Origin: Terriglobia bacterium
GTDB lineage: Bacteria > Acidobacteriota > Terriglobia > Terriglobales > Acidobacteriaceae
Length of the DNA: 64,000 nucleotides
NCBI GenBank assembly: GCA_020072645.1
Contig: JAIQGK010000003.1
Location: forward strand, 186,001 to 250,000
Direction of reading: 5' to 3'
Shown: positions 9,405 to 18,640 of the stretch, piece by piece
Numbering within the stretch: the stretch's first letter is position 1
Layout: every line of letters starts with the position of its first letter
The notes under the pieces: generated by a model
What the model was told of the DNA's origin: nothing
Seen by the model: the letters and a program-made list of their open reading frames with translations, nothing else
Databases searched by the model: none
Translations under genes and position numbers: made by a program

Positions 9405-9700
9405 TCCCTTTTTTTGACGGTTGCATGTTGACCCGGCAATGCGCTCTCGAAAGCGCAGGGCGCCAATGCTCGATCACTTAGGTTATAGTTCTGCCTGTGA
9501 TGCCGTTTGGCAGCGATCTGGTATCAATGTCAACATGCGCCGTCTTGCTCAGAGAGCATCGCTTGGTCAGCAAGAGCTTTGGAATCGATCGCCTTCAATA
9601 AGGCATTCTCCTCCCAGGAAGCAGAACGGAAATCACAGTCCCCAGGCAATTAAGCTATTCACTGAGAAGTCGAAACAAGGAGAGTATCGGCCTTATTATG
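9405..9700. other. Intergenic region without a gene
   Basis: 296 nt between the stop at 9404 and the 3' end of the convergent regulator. A frame on the plus strand runs through it into the antisense of the regulator, but it has no ribosome site and no recognisable protein. A weak stem (GCGCT/AGCGC near 9440-9455) is the only structure seen. Confidence 0.4.
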
Positions 9701-10279
9701 TTAGGTTCTCGGACCAGGAGAGCTTCTGTCAAAACCACTTAGCGCTGAATTGCAGTTCATCCACAAATCTAACCGATACAAGATTGTATGTGCGGCCTCC
9801 ACCAGTTTTCCGCTTTCAGGGCGGATCTGGGATTCTGCTCCTGCAAATAGCTGCAAAGCAAGTTCCTGCATTTCGTGCGCAATTGCGCGCAGAGCGTCGC
9901 TCCTCTGCTTGTTGTCGCACGCCAGCGGCGTACGTGAAAGCCACTGATCAAGCTCCTCACGGAAAGCTATCACGGCGCTGCGGTTCTTTCCTCTGGGACG
10001 ATGAACGGGTAGTTGTAATTCCGCTTCCCACCGTTGAACCGTCCTTACCCCACGCCCCAAATATGTGGCAATCTCTTTCCATGAATTGAGAACACCTGAA
10101 TGTACTGGGACGGCGCGCAGCAGCTGCGGCGCTCGAACAATGCCATTGGGATTCTCTGCAGAATTTTTGTCGTCGTAGGTCGCGCGGTGATCACCGCCGT
10201 TCGGAATTACGCTGAGAGCATTTGAAGATTTATTGAATGAATGAGAATGGATATTGTTCTGAAAATATCGAGAGTTCAT
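9701..10279 (-). CDS. Helix-turn-helix transcriptional regulator (acidobacterial NSWKEIA type)
   Basis: About 192 residues. Residues 65-112 contain NSWKEIATYLGRGVRTVQRWE followed by LPVHRPRGKNRSAVIAFREELDQWL. This is the HTH block used as N-terminal DNA-binding module in many Acidobacteriota proteins, usually fused to TPR or WD40-like sensor repeats. Here it has a short, helical C-terminus instead of the usual sensor. ATG 10279 is preferred over the GTG at 10288. Targets are unknown. It faces away from the respiratory operon at 10.6-21.3 kb but lies just beyond its 3' end. Confidence 0.75.
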   Translation of the reverse strand: MNSRYFQNNIHSHSFNKSSNALSVIPNGGDHRATYDDKNSAENPNGIVRAPQLLRAVPVHSGVLNSWKEIATYLGRGVRTVQRWEAELQLPVHRPRGKNRSAVIAFREELDQWLSRTPLACDNKQRSDALRAIAHEMQELALQLFAGAESQIRPESGKLVEAAHTILYRLDLWMNCNSALSGFDRSSPGPRT

Positions 10280-10574
10280 CAGTGGCACACCCTGCTATTG
10301 CATTAAGAATATTCGTTACCGACAACCGCTGTCAGTCTGGTATCAGACCTTGAGCCTCAAAGATTCGTATTACGATGTATCCAAAGGTTGTCTGCCAAGA
10401 AACCCGCCTTAGCTCTTAACACTTACTAGGCCGCTCGCCAACTGATCGCGGTCGTCGTGGACAGAATTCCTCTGGCCTTCCATGATCATTAATGCGCCTT
10501 CACTTCAGTATGTCGTCCTGCAGGGAATTTTGCCGCTGGAGAGAATGTTCGAATTGCTACAACTGAAACTTGTT
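10280..10574. other. Intergenic region between the regulator and the TonB receptor
   Basis: 295 nt. It must hold the promoter of the minus-strand regulator and the 3' end of the long respiratory operon. I saw no clear T-tailed hairpin and no gene. Confidence 0.4.
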
Positions 10575-12842
10575 CTATTGCTTTTTGGCGAATCGTACAC
10601 CGCCTGAAATGATCCGAGGCAAAGCGTAGTTCGGCACTGGAGTTGCTGCCACCTGGATTTTTGTGTCGAAGATGTTTGTTGCGCTCGCAAACCAAGTCCA
10701 TCTGCCAATCTGTTTGGAAATTGAAACGCCTGTCACGGAATAGGGCTGAAGAGGAAATTGGTTTAGGTCATCGTCGAATTGCCGGCCGGCTGTGCGAACT
10801 AACGCAACCAAAGTCCATGCCCGTGCCGTGAACGTTCCGGAAAACGTAGCAGTCTGTCCGGGCACCTGAGGTATTTTTTTGCCAACCAACGTTGGGTTCG
10901 CACTAAAACTGCTCACCACAGAATGAACATATTCATAGCCTGTGCGCAGCTGGATATGAGGAAGAATCAACAGGAGATCCAAATCCGATCCTCGGGCGCG
11001 CAAACTGCCCAGGTTCTCCCGCTGGCGCGTTATCAAGGCCGCGGTGATTGCTTGCGTGATATTTGCAACGGGATTTTCGACATTCTGCTGAAAAAACGAG
11101 CCGCTCACCATGACCCGCCGGTGAAGATATCGAATTCCAGTTTCACCGCCATAAAGGTGCTCTGCCCTCAATTGATCATTCGCCAATGTAAGAATGTTGC
11201 CCAGCCTAAAACTCCGGTACAGCTCATTCAAAATTGGAGCTCGAAAGCTCTCATACGCCGACGCAGTAAGCTGCCATTGCGGAGCGAGGTCATAAATCGC
11301 ACCGAGCCGAGGGCTCCAGACTGTTTCGTTATGCGGGTCCAGCAGTGTTTGTGCTGTACTAACATCTGAGATTTTGGCAGTTCGATTAAATCCATCAGTG
11401 TTCAACCACCAGTCGAAACGAAGGCCCGCGGACAGGCGCAGCCGCTTCTTGAACGTCTGCGAAACCTGAGCAAAGACACCCATAAGATTGCTTCGCCCAC
11501 CCGCGGAGACAAGGCTTGTGGGTAAGTTGGCGACAAAGACCGTTTCATCGGATTGTCCATGAATGAAGCGCCCATCGGCGCCAATCAGGAGATTCGCTGA
11601 AGAAATTGGCCTGCTCCAGTTCATGGAAAAGCCAATCTGGTCTGACGAAACGGTCTGCCAGCGCGTCAAAGCCTCGCTGTTTCGGTCGGCGGAAATTGCG
11701 GAAAAACTCTGGTGATAATGTTCTCCTGAACCATAGATTCGCGCGGAAAATATATTATGGCCGACCGTACGATCTATCCCTCCACTGATTTCGCCCAGAT
11801 GCGTACTGTTGATCTGGAGTGCGGTGCCGTTATTGCGCTGTTCTGAAAACAGCGAGCCGCTGATGAATGCATTATCTGCCCCGGCAAGGCTGCGCTGCAC
11901 CAGAACGCGGCCATTACTGAATTGGAGCGTGGCTGGAGTATCGATTATTCCGCGGTCTTCAGCCGCGACCACAAATGCACCATCATTACCGAAATTCTCG
12001 CCGTCGGCGGTAATCGTCCATTTGGTGAACTGGCGTGATATTTGTCCTTGTACATCGTGCCCATTCAAAGAATCGCCTGCCGACTCAAAGCTGCCAAGAC
12101 TGTTGGGAGTCCGCGTCACAAGATCTACTACACCGCTGAAGGCATCGCTGCCAAAAAGAGCCGATCCTCCACCTCGTAACACCTCCGCGCGATCCAGTGT
12201 GATGCGCGGTACTCGGTCCCAGAACACCCATCCGCCAAAAGGGTCATTCAACGGAACCCCATCTTCAAGCACCAGCAGCCTGCTTGCGCCGCTGCCGCCT
12301 ACTCCCCTTGCCGATGCACCCTGAGTCGTAGGATTCGCGGTGAGGCTGTTGTTGCGGCGGAAAAGTGTAAAGCCCGGTACCTGGCGCAATGCATCGTCCA
12401 GGGTTACAGCCGAGCGACTATTGAGTTCCGCGGATGTGAGCACAGCAACATTCGCGGCGGTTTGGTCCAGGCGTGTGGCAGCGCGCTCAGCCGTGACCAC
12501 GATTTGCTCAGCAACAGGCGCTGGCTTGAGCGTAACCAATAGTGGTGAAGCTGAGTCGCTCCATTCCACGGTAGAAGGCGAGAACCCAGGCGCTGAAATG
12601 CGGAGTGTTCCCGAACCAGCGGGCGACTGAATAAAAAAGTTTCCGGCGCTATCAGCCATCGTGTGGTAATTCTGGTTTTGCGATAAAAGCTGCACTTGCG
12701 CGCCGGCGATTACCGCTCCAGATTCATCCAGCACTCGCCCGCGCAGTTCAGCAGCATGGGCGACAGTGCAGTACAAACAGAATGCGATGAGCACTTTAAT
12801 GGAGCGTGTAAAGATAAGCGGCGACGTCTTTGCTGTCTTCAT
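10575..12842 (-). CDS. TonB-dependent outer-membrane receptor with N-terminal carboxypeptidase-regulatory-like domain
   Basis: 755 residues: signal peptide (1-30, ending AHA), a beta-sandwich CarboxypepD_reg-like domain (about 32-105), a TonB-box-like EQIVVTAE (112-119), a plug domain (LDDALRQVPGFTLFRRN, LEDGVPLNDPFGGWV, EVLRGGGSALFGSDAFSGVVD), then a beta-barrel ending in a terminal Gly/Val/Arg-Phe strand. It imports a ligand across the outer membrane using TonB energy. Its start codon lies 47 nt inside the preceding cytochrome c gene, so it is almost certainly the last gene of the PQQ-dehydrogenase/oxidase operon. That context suggests the ligand is PQQ, a lanthanide chelate or copper chelate (inference). 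Ligand cannot be read from sequence. Confidence 0.9.
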   Translation of the reverse strand: MKTAKTSPLIFTRSIKVLIAFCLYCTVAHAAELRGRVLDESGAVIAGAQVQLLSQNQNYHTMADSAGNFFIQSPAGSGTLRISAPGFSPSTVEWSDSASPLLVTLKPAPVAEQIVVTAERAATRLDQTAANVAVLTSAELNSRSAVTLDDALRQVPGFTLFRRNNSLTANPTTQGASARGVGGSGASRLLVLEDGVPLNDPFGGWVFWDRVPRITLDRAEVLRGGGSALFGSDAFSGVVDLVTRTPNSLGSFESAGDSLNGHDVQGQISRQFTKWTITADGENFGNDGAFVVAAEDRGIIDTPATLQFSNGRVLVQRSLAGADNAFISGSLFSEQRNNGTALQINSTHLGEISGGIDRTVGHNIFSARIYGSGEHYHQSFSAISADRNSEALTRWQTVSSDQIGFSMNWSRPISSANLLIGADGRFIHGQSDETVFVANLPTSLVSAGGRSNLMGVFAQVSQTFKKRLRLSAGLRFDWWLNTDGFNRTAKISDVSTAQTLLDPHNETVWSPRLGAIYDLAPQWQLTASAYESFRAPILNELYRSFRLGNILTLANDQLRAEHLYGGETGIRYLHRRVMVSGSFFQQNVENPVANITQAITAALITRQRENLGSLRARGSDLDLLLILPHIQLRTGYEYVHSVVSSFSANPTLVGKKIPQVPGQTATFSGTFTARAWTLVALVRTAGRQFDDDLNQFPLQPYSVTGVSISKQIGRWTWFASATNIFDTKIQVAATPVPNYALPRIISGGVRFAKKQ

Positions 12843-13203
12843 CAGTCACCCCCATTTCCGGCATCGCCGTGTGCGGCTCAATTTCATGCGGTTGCTTGAT
12901 CCAGTGACGGAGATTTTCCGGCGTGTTAGGTGCCTCCCCGGCGATATAGACCCGCAGAGCGAAAGCGTTCAGCGGCGGTCCCACTTTTCCGTTAGCTTCT
13001 GCAATACCGGGGATGGTGTGGCAGGTGGTGCAACCATAAAACCGGATCTTGTCTTTTCCTCGATGAGGATCGCCTCCAGTCGCGCGTATAGCTGCCTTGA
13101 TATCGCTGGCTCGCTGGACTTCATTGCGGCTGTATCCAACCAGCAGAACAGCCACAATGACAACAAAGACAATCAGGGACAAAGTTGCCCAGGGCTTATG
13201 CAT
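12796..13203 (-). CDS. Small membrane-anchored monohaem cytochrome c
   Basis: 135 residues: an N-terminal hydrophobic anchor (about 7-23), then one haem-binding CTTCH (57-61) in FYGCTTCHTIPG, and a C-terminal MPEMGVTDEDSKDVAAYLYTLH containing the distal Met ligand. It overlaps ctaG by 8 nt (ATGCATAA) upstream and the TonB receptor by 47 nt downstream. In context it could donate electrons to, or be an extra subunit of, the caa3 oxidase encoded just upstream. Confidence 0.88.
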   Translation of the reverse strand: MHKPWATLSLIVFVVIVAVLLVGYSRNEVQRASDIKAAIRATGGDPHRGKDKIRFYGCTTCHTIPGIAEANGKVGPPLNAFALRVYIAGEAPNTPENLRHWIKQPHEIEPHTAMPEMGVTDEDSKDVAAYLYTLH

Positions 13204-14140
13204 CCGGCCCTCCCTGGCGCAGTGGCACCCTCAGGAGATCGCTGGTCCGTGTGTAGAGAAGCCTCTGATCAGATTCCCGCAGCCATCCGGCAAAAAGCCA
13301 CAATGCAATTACGATGTACACCACGCCGGCAGGCACCCACATAATCAGACCGCCCAGTTGCTGGTCCTGCAGCGCACTCAATCCCCATGCAGCGGTGTGC
13401 CCGACGTAAGCCGGATACCACAATTTTGAAGTACAGGTGAGCAACGCACCCAGCACGCTGGTGTGAACTGCCGTAGTAAAGACATAGACAACCGCCGCTC
13501 CGTATGTCATCCGCTCGCCACGGCCATGCAAGAGAGTCCACCAGAACAACAGCGCCGTTCCCAAAAAAGTAATGTGTTGCGCCGCATGCACCAGCTCATT
13601 CTCAAGAGTCGCCTGGTACAGAAAAGGAATGTGCCAGAGCCAGACGCTGATGCCGTGAATGATCCATGCAGAGAACGGGCTGGAAACAGTTTTCCATGTT
13701 CGCTCAATCACGGGCTGCTTCAATGCTTTTCCCAGCTTGATGCGGAACGAAACGGGAAAGGCCCACAGCATCGGAGTTCCCGGCTGTCCCATGACCAACA
13801 GCGGAGCTGCAACAAGCATAAGCAGCTCATGTTGCGTCATATGCGCGGAAAATAACTCCGATCCCAATCTGTGAAGAGGTGAAAGCAACGTCAAAGCCAG
13901 TGCGGCTATTCCAGCGATAAAGCCGGTAATCTGCCATTTTGGTACGCTGGTTCGAATTCGCCGCAATCCCATTAGATAAAGAGTTAACGTGAGCAGCAGG
14001 CTGGCGATCACCCACGGCTCCCAGCTCCAAGCCCGCCATAAATTAGCGCGAGTAACCGGACTTTGGTTCTCATGAGCAAAAGCCAGCGTCGGAACCAGCA
14101 GAAGGCTCGTCGCAAGCCGGCATGTATAGCGAAGCTTCAT
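13196..14140 (-). CDS. ctaG: Cytochrome c oxidase assembly factor CtaG (caa3 type)
   Basis: About 314 residues: signal-like N-terminus, then about seven membrane segments with the family markers HMTQHELLMLVAAPLLVMG, HGISVWLWHIPFLYQ and HAAQHITFLGTALLFWW. The conserved histidines are thought to serve copper delivery to the CuB or CuA site. ATG 14140 overlaps the stop of the previous gene in an ATGA arrangement. An in-frame ATG at 14164 is less likely. It is embedded in a caa3 oxidase operon, as in Bacillus-type caa3 loci. Confidence 0.9.
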   Translation of the reverse strand: MKLRYTCRLATSLLLVPTLAFAHENQSPVTRANLWRAWSWEPWVIASLLLTLTLYLMGLRRIRTSVPKWQITGFIAGIAALALTLLSPLHRLGSELFSAHMTQHELLMLVAAPLLVMGQPGTPMLWAFPVSFRIKLGKALKQPVIERTWKTVSSPFSAWIIHGISVWLWHIPFLYQATLENELVHAAQHITFLGTALLFWWTLLHGRGERMTYGAAVVYVFTTAVHTSVLGALLTCTSKLWYPAYVGHTAAWGLSALQDQQLGGLIMWVPAGVVYIVIALWLFAGWLRESDQRLLYTRTSDLLRVPLRQGGPDA

Positions 14141-14532
14141 TGATCGCACGGGCTCATGGCCCATTTTGGAATTGAAAGCGCAATGATCACTAACGTGAAC
14201 GCGATGCTGGCCGCCATTCCGTAAATGGCCATGAAGCGGCTGCGTGATTCCACCATAACGCCGCTAATAATGGCATTTTCCGGTAGCCGACGATAACACC
14301 AGAACGCCGCCGCAAACCCGGTGAGAGCCAGCACAATAGCCAGCACGGTATAAAAATGCAGGAGCCAGTGGTATCCGGTGGAACAGGTGTGCTGCACGAT
14401 GGCATAGCTCAGCACCTCATCCAGCGCGAACCCAATTGGCCCGGCAAAAATTCCCCACCAGAGCGCAAGGGCTCCCGCACCGCTGCGGAACTCCTCCGCT
14501 GGTCCAGCCGTCACTGATTTTTTTATAACCAT
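14137..14532 (-). CDS. Unknown membrane protein inside the oxidase operon
   Basis: 131 residues with four predicted membrane segments (about 22-42, 52-78, 100-124 and adjacent), plus HTCSTGYHWLLHFYT, which contains two His and one Cys near a membrane edge. It overlaps coxIII by 10 nt upstream and ctaG by 4 nt downstream, so it is translationally coupled. Position between subunit III and CtaG is where a small subunit IV or an assembly protein would be expected, but it does not look like the usual CtaF/CoxD. Function not assigned. Confidence 0.7.
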   Translation of the reverse strand: MVIKKSVTAGPAEEFRSGAGALALWWGIFAGPIGFALDEVLSYAIVQHTCSTGYHWLLHFYTVLAIVLALTGFAAAFWCYRRLPENAIISGVMVESRSRFMAIYGMAASIAFTLVIIALSIPKWAMSPCDQ

Positions 14533-15137
14533 CGCGGCGCCCAATAGATCACCAGATACGTGGCGATAAAAGTAATGATGATGAAGTACCAATACAGCGC
14601 ATTTACGCTAACGTCCTCAAATCTGCGCCCCTCAATGGGCGTAAAAAACATGATCACCGTCAATACCAGCGTGTCCAAGGTATCGGTTACAAGATGAAAC
14701 GTGTGGAAGCCCAGCAGCGTCCATGTAACCGAGCCATAGGCGTTTCCGTCCCAGACACAGTTGAGTGACGGAAACTCCAAGGCGCGGATGGCGCAATTCA
14801 CAATGCCAATCAGGGACATGGCTATCAACCCAATGCGCACAGCCCTAAGCTCGCCTTGCTCGGATTTTTTCTTCAGCCACTGGTTGGGGAGCGCGCTGAG
14901 CACCAGGAGCGCGAGGTTAATGCTTCCCCACTTCAGCGCAGGGAGATCAAACCCAGGCGGCCAGTCGGTTTCGCGGGTGCGCAGGAAAAAGTAAGTGGCG
15001 ATGAAGATAGCGAACATGGTGCCTTCAATCGCCATTAATCCCGATTGTCCCCACCAGATAATGGAGCGATGACCGAATACGACGGTCGGAGTGCGGGAGA
15101 CGTCAAGCACGGGACGCGGCTGGTTCAGTGTTCCCAT
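14523..15137 (-). CDS. ctaE: Cytochrome c oxidase subunit III
   Basis: 204 residues, five membrane segments: GLMAIEGTMFAIFIATYFFLR, NLALLVLSALPNQWL, IGLIAMSLIGIVNCAI, LLGFHTFHLVTDTLDTLVL and YWYFIIITFIATYLVIYW. The GxHxxHxxTD motif and the E in the first helix are subunit III hallmarks. It overlaps coxI by 13 nt. Subunit III stabilises the catalytic core and the proton-uptake pathway. Confidence 0.9.
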   Translation of the reverse strand: MGTLNQPRPVLDVSRTPTVVFGHRSIIWWGQSGLMAIEGTMFAIFIATYFFLRTRETDWPPGFDLPALKWGSINLALLVLSALPNQWLKKKSEQGELRAVRIGLIAMSLIGIVNCAIRALEFPSLNCVWDGNAYGSVTWTLLGFHTFHLVTDTLDTLVLTVIMFFTPIEGRRFEDVSVNALYWYFIIITFIATYLVIYWAPRWL

Positions 15138-17056
15138 ATCTCCCTTTCTCTACGGCGCAGGCTCGGTTGCCGCCTGGGCCAATACCAAATCAGAAAGACG
15201 ATGCCGACAACGATAATGGTCGGAAAAAAAGCTTTTGCGGTGAAAATGGTGCTGATAAAAAATCCGCTGGTGGCAATGGCGGCAATGAAAGGCACGGGCG
15301 TGGCTTCAGGAAACTCGTCCCGGTGATCGGGATCAGCATCCATGACCCTGGTCATAAGCACTTGCCGGCAATCTTCGTCCAGTCCTTCCACAATGGGCTG
15401 GTTGGGCAGCGCGTCCCAGAGCGCATCACGGCCATTGACGGTGGGAAGTTCAGCAAAGTTATATACCGGAGGCGGAGAACTGGTGGCCCATTCCAGCGTA
15501 GCCGCGCCCCATGGATTATTTCCGGCAAGCTCACCCTTTTTCTGGTGCCAGAAAAAGTTGGCGATAAAGATCAGAACGGCAGCCGTCATAAAGACCACGC
15601 CGGTGCTTGCCAGCATGTTGAGGCTCCCCCAATGCATGCTGGATGAATACGTATAGACACGGCGTGGCATTCCCCGCAACCCCAGGATGTGCATGGGGAA
15701 GAATGTCATGTTGAAGCCGATAAAGAATAGCCAGAAGTGCCACTTCCCTGCTGCCTCATTAAGCATGCGCCCCGTAATCTTCGGCATCCAGTAGTAGAGC
15801 GCGCCAAACAGCGGAAACACCGCGCCACCGATCAGCACGTAGTGAAAATGCGCCACAATGAAAAAGGTGTCGTGAATCTGCAGATCGACCGGCACTGAGG
15901 CCATGAGCACACCGGTAAGCCCGCCCATTACAAATACAAAGAAAAATGCCAGCGCAAACAGCATGGGCGTCTTCAACACCACTTTGCCAGTCCACATTGT
16001 TACCAGCCAGCAGAACACCTGCGTCCCGCTGGCGATCACCACCATCAGGCTGGCCGCGGTGAAGAAGCTTTCCCCCATCTGCGGCAGCCCGGTGGCAAAC
16101 ATATGATGCACCCAGAGACCGAAGCCAACAAACGCGGTGCCGACCATCGAAAGCAGGATTGCGGTATAGCCGAAGATGCGTCGCCGAGAAAACGTGGAGA
16201 TGATGGTGGAGACAATCCCTGTCCCGGGAATAAAAATGATGTAGACCTCCGGGTGACCAAAAAACCAGAAGAGGTGCTGGTAAAGAATTGCGTCGCCACC
16301 TTCCGCGGGATTGAAAAAATGCGTGTTCACCGTGCGGTCCATCAGCAACATCGTGCTGGAGAGCATTACGGCGGGCATGGCGAAGATCACCATAAAAGCA
16401 ACGATGGCCTGCGCCCACACAAACAGCGGAATCCGGTTCAAGGACATTCCCGGCGCCCGCAATTTGAAAGTCGTGATGATCACTTCTACCGCGACCGCCA
16501 GGGCTGAAAGTTCCGTAAACGTAATCATCTGCGCCCAGATATCAGAGCGTTTTCCCGGAGTGAAGTCCGGGCCTGAAAGTGGAACGTAGGCGAACCAGCC
16601 CGCATCCGGGCCTGTATTGACGAACAGACCGGCGTAAAGCAGTAAGCCGCCCGCAAGATACACGTAATAGCTATAAGCGTTCAGCCGCGGGAAACAAATG
16701 TTCCGGTTTCCTACCATGAGTGGCACCAGGTAAACTGAGAGCGCTTCAAACATCATGGGGACGGCAAACAGGAACATCATGGTGCTGCCGTGCGTGGTGA
16801 ATATCTGGTTGTAAAGATCCGGCCCCAGGAAATGGTTCTCCGGTCGCGACAGTTGGATACGCATCAGCGCGGCCAACACACCGCCCGCAAGAAAAAAGGC
16901 AAATGCCGTAACCATGTAGCGCTTGCCGATGGAGCGATGGTTTACGTGAGTGAACCAACCCCAAAAGCCTGAAGGATCTTTCCAGACTCGCTCCAGGTTC
17001 GCCAGCCGGTTCATATCCGGCGCACTTGCGACCGCTGATTGCTCTGATGGTGTCAC
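15125..17056 (-). CDS. ctaD: Cytochrome c oxidase subunit I (haem-copper catalytic subunit)
   Basis: 643 residues with 12 core membrane segments. Ligands are clear: HGSTMMF (low-spin haem His), GHPEVY at 267-272 (CuB His268, Glu270 and the cross-linking Tyr272), HHMF at 317-318 (CuB pair), and AHFHYV (haem ligands). Glu in the HPEVY helix marks an A-type enzyme with a D-channel glutamate. A short extra N-terminus and a C-terminal soluble tail after the last helix are present. The subunit reduces O2 to water and pumps protons. It lies 10 nt after the subunit II gene. Confidence 0.97.
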   Translation of the reverse strand: MTPSEQSAVASAPDMNRLANLERVWKDPSGFWGWFTHVNHRSIGKRYMVTAFAFFLAGGVLAALMRIQLSRPENHFLGPDLYNQIFTTHGSTMMFLFAVPMMFEALSVYLVPLMVGNRNICFPRLNAYSYYVYLAGGLLLYAGLFVNTGPDAGWFAYVPLSGPDFTPGKRSDIWAQMITFTELSALAVAVEVIITTFKLRAPGMSLNRIPLFVWAQAIVAFMVIFAMPAVMLSSTMLLMDRTVNTHFFNPAEGGDAILYQHLFWFFGHPEVYIIFIPGTGIVSTIISTFSRRRIFGYTAILLSMVGTAFVGFGLWVHHMFATGLPQMGESFFTAASLMVVIASGTQVFCWLVTMWTGKVVLKTPMLFALAFFFVFVMGGLTGVLMASVPVDLQIHDTFFIVAHFHYVLIGGAVFPLFGALYYWMPKITGRMLNEAAGKWHFWLFFIGFNMTFFPMHILGLRGMPRRVYTYSSSMHWGSLNMLASTGVVFMTAAVLIFIANFFWHQKKGELAGNNPWGAATLEWATSSPPPVYNFAELPTVNGRDALWDALPNQPIVEGLDEDCRQVLMTRVMDADPDHRDEFPEATPVPFIAAIATSGFFISTIFTAKAFFPTIIVVGIVFLIWYWPRRQPSLRRREREIWEH

Positions 17057-17066
17057 TACGTTCTCC

Positions 17067-18095
17067 TCATTTCAGTGTCTCCAAATATTCGAGCAGAGCA
17101 TTCAGGTCGTCAGGCTTCAGTGGATTGGGAGGCATCTTGTTGCCCGGTTTGATCGACTGCGAATCCAGTATCCATCCGGCAAGATTGCCGCGATTGTTCG
17201 GCAGAGTGCCAGCTGCAATGGTCATACGGCTGGCGATATGGGTAAGGTCCGGCCCAAGCTTCCCACCCGATCCGTTGCCGCGAACGGTGTGACACATAAC
17301 GCATGTGTGCGTAAGAAACACCTGCTCTCCTTGTTTGGCGACCTGGTCAGATGGCGATGCTGGGGTGCTCACCTGTTGTGCCAGCCACGCGTTGAACTTC
17401 TCCAATGGTTCTGCGACTACAAAGAAAGCCATATGCGCGTGCTGGTGGCCGCAGAATTCAGCGCACTGCCCGCGATATGTACCAGGCTGGTCGGCCTGGA
17501 GCCACACCGCATTCTGATATCCAGGAATCAGATCGCGCTTGCCATGAAGATTCGGGGCCCAAAAGCTGTGAATCACGTCTACAGAAGATGTCTTGATCAC
17601 CACGGGCTGCCCTACGGGAACATGAATCTCATTCGCCGTGACAACTGTTTGGTCAGCTTGTGTTGCTTCATAGCGAACCTCCCACCACCACTGGTGGCCA
17701 ATAACGTCAATGGTGACCGGATTTTTCGAGCTAAGGTTCGCGATGGCGTGTCCGGTGCGTACACTTGCCGTGAGCATTACAAACAGCAGCACAACGGTTA
17801 GACCAATGGCCCACGCGACGACCACGGTCATGCGGCGGTCAGCCTCCATATTTACCTGTGGCGGAATTTCCTGCACGGATTGCTTTGTGCGAGAGCGGAG
17901 AACCGCTGTGCCAAACCACCCCAGTACCACCAGGTAAACCGCGACTATGATCGAAAACATCAGCCACCACAGCCGCTCAATGCGTGCTGCCTGCAGGCCC
18001 TTGGAATCCAGCGCGCTCTGGTTTCCGTGGCAGGAAACCAGACACGCCAGCCCGCAGCAAAGCGCAACCAGCCAGAATGAAGATCGGCGCTTCAT
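17067..18095 (-). CDS. ctaC: Cytochrome c oxidase subunit II fused to cytochrome c (caa3 type)
   Basis: 342 residues: lipobox-like LACLVSC (Cys22), two membrane helices (about 42-66 and 92-112), then the cupredoxin domain with CuA ligands His176, Cys211, Cys215, His219 and Met222 (CAEFCGHQHAHM). A C-terminal cytochrome c domain carries CVMCH (265-269) and a distal Met in NKMPPNPLK. The covalently attached cytochrome defines a caa3 oxidase, which takes electrons from soluble or lipoprotein cytochrome c. It starts within the ATGA stop of the upstream cytochrome gene. Confidence 0.96.
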   Translation of the reverse strand: MKRRSSFWLVALCCGLACLVSCHGNQSALDSKGLQAARIERLWWLMFSIIVAVYLVVLGWFGTAVLRSRTKQSVQEIPPQVNMEADRRMTVVVAWAIGLTVVLLFVMLTASVRTGHAIANLSSKNPVTIDVIGHQWWWEVRYEATQADQTVVTANEIHVPVGQPVVIKTSSVDVIHSFWAPNLHGKRDLIPGYQNAVWLQADQPGTYRGQCAEFCGHQHAHMAFFVVAEPLEKFNAWLAQQVSTPASPSDQVAKQGEQVFLTHTCVMCHTVRGNGSGGKLGPDLTHIASRMTIAAGTLPNNRGNLAGWILDSQSIKPGNKMPPNPLKPDDLNALLEYLETLK

Positions 18096-18640
18096 TTTTC
18101 TTTTTGCCCTGGTGGCACGTTAGTTTGCGGCTGATGTTCTTTCGGCGTTGAAGCTTCCGGCCGCTTGGTGTACATGTGATCTTCCCGCCCGGGAGAAACA
18201 TCCTTAGGCAACTGGCCGCTTATGGCTCGCACGTAGGCCACAATCTCCCAAATTTGTGATTCCGGAATCTTGCCGCGGAAAGACGGCATCCCATTCGGGC
18301 GTCCTTCCACAATCGTTTCGTAGATGTTCTGCGGCTCGCTTCCGTAGATCCACTTGGCATCGAGCAAAGGCGGTCCTATCCCGCCACCACCATGCGCGTG
18401 GCAACCAACGCAGTTGTACATCTCATAAAGCTGCTTCCCCTGGCTCACGGAATAGGCGCTGTCTTCATAAGGATTGGCGTTAGGCTTGCGATCAGCGGAG
18501 TGTCCCGGAGCAATGTCACTCATCTGCACGCCTTCGCCTGTCTCATTCGAAGGTGTAGCTTCGCGGAAGTTGCGCTGCTCTCGCGCGCATCCGGCCAGCA
18601 GCAGCGCGGCTAATGCCAAAATGTGCCGCACCTTGTTCAT
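18092..18640 (-). CDS. Lipoprotein monohaem cytochrome c, XoxG-like by position
   Basis: 182 residues: lipobox LLAGC (Cys18), a flexible polar region, one haem site CVGCH (77-81) followed by AHGGGGIGPPLLD, distal Met in GRPNGMPSFRG, and a Pro/Lys-rich tail. It overlaps the substrate-binding-protein gene and ctaC by 4 nt each. Its position next to the PQQ dehydrogenase and the XoxJ-like gene matches the electron acceptor XoxG/cytochrome cL of methanol dehydrogenases, here between the dehydrogenase and the oxidase. Specificity is inferred. Confidence 0.85.
   Translation of the reverse strand: MNKVRHILALAALLLAGCAREQRNFREATPSNETGEGVQMSDIAPGHSADRKPNANPYEDSAYSVSQGKQLYEMYNCVGCHAHGGGGIGPPLLDAKWIYGSEPQNIYETIVEGRPNGMPSFRGKIPESQIWEIVAYVRAISGQLPKDVSPGREDHMYTKRPEASTPKEHQPQTNVPPGQKEK

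Noticed and set aside
9421-10089. 222-residue plus-strand frame
   Set aside because: Overlaps the HTH regulator antisense; no ribosome site or recognised domain.
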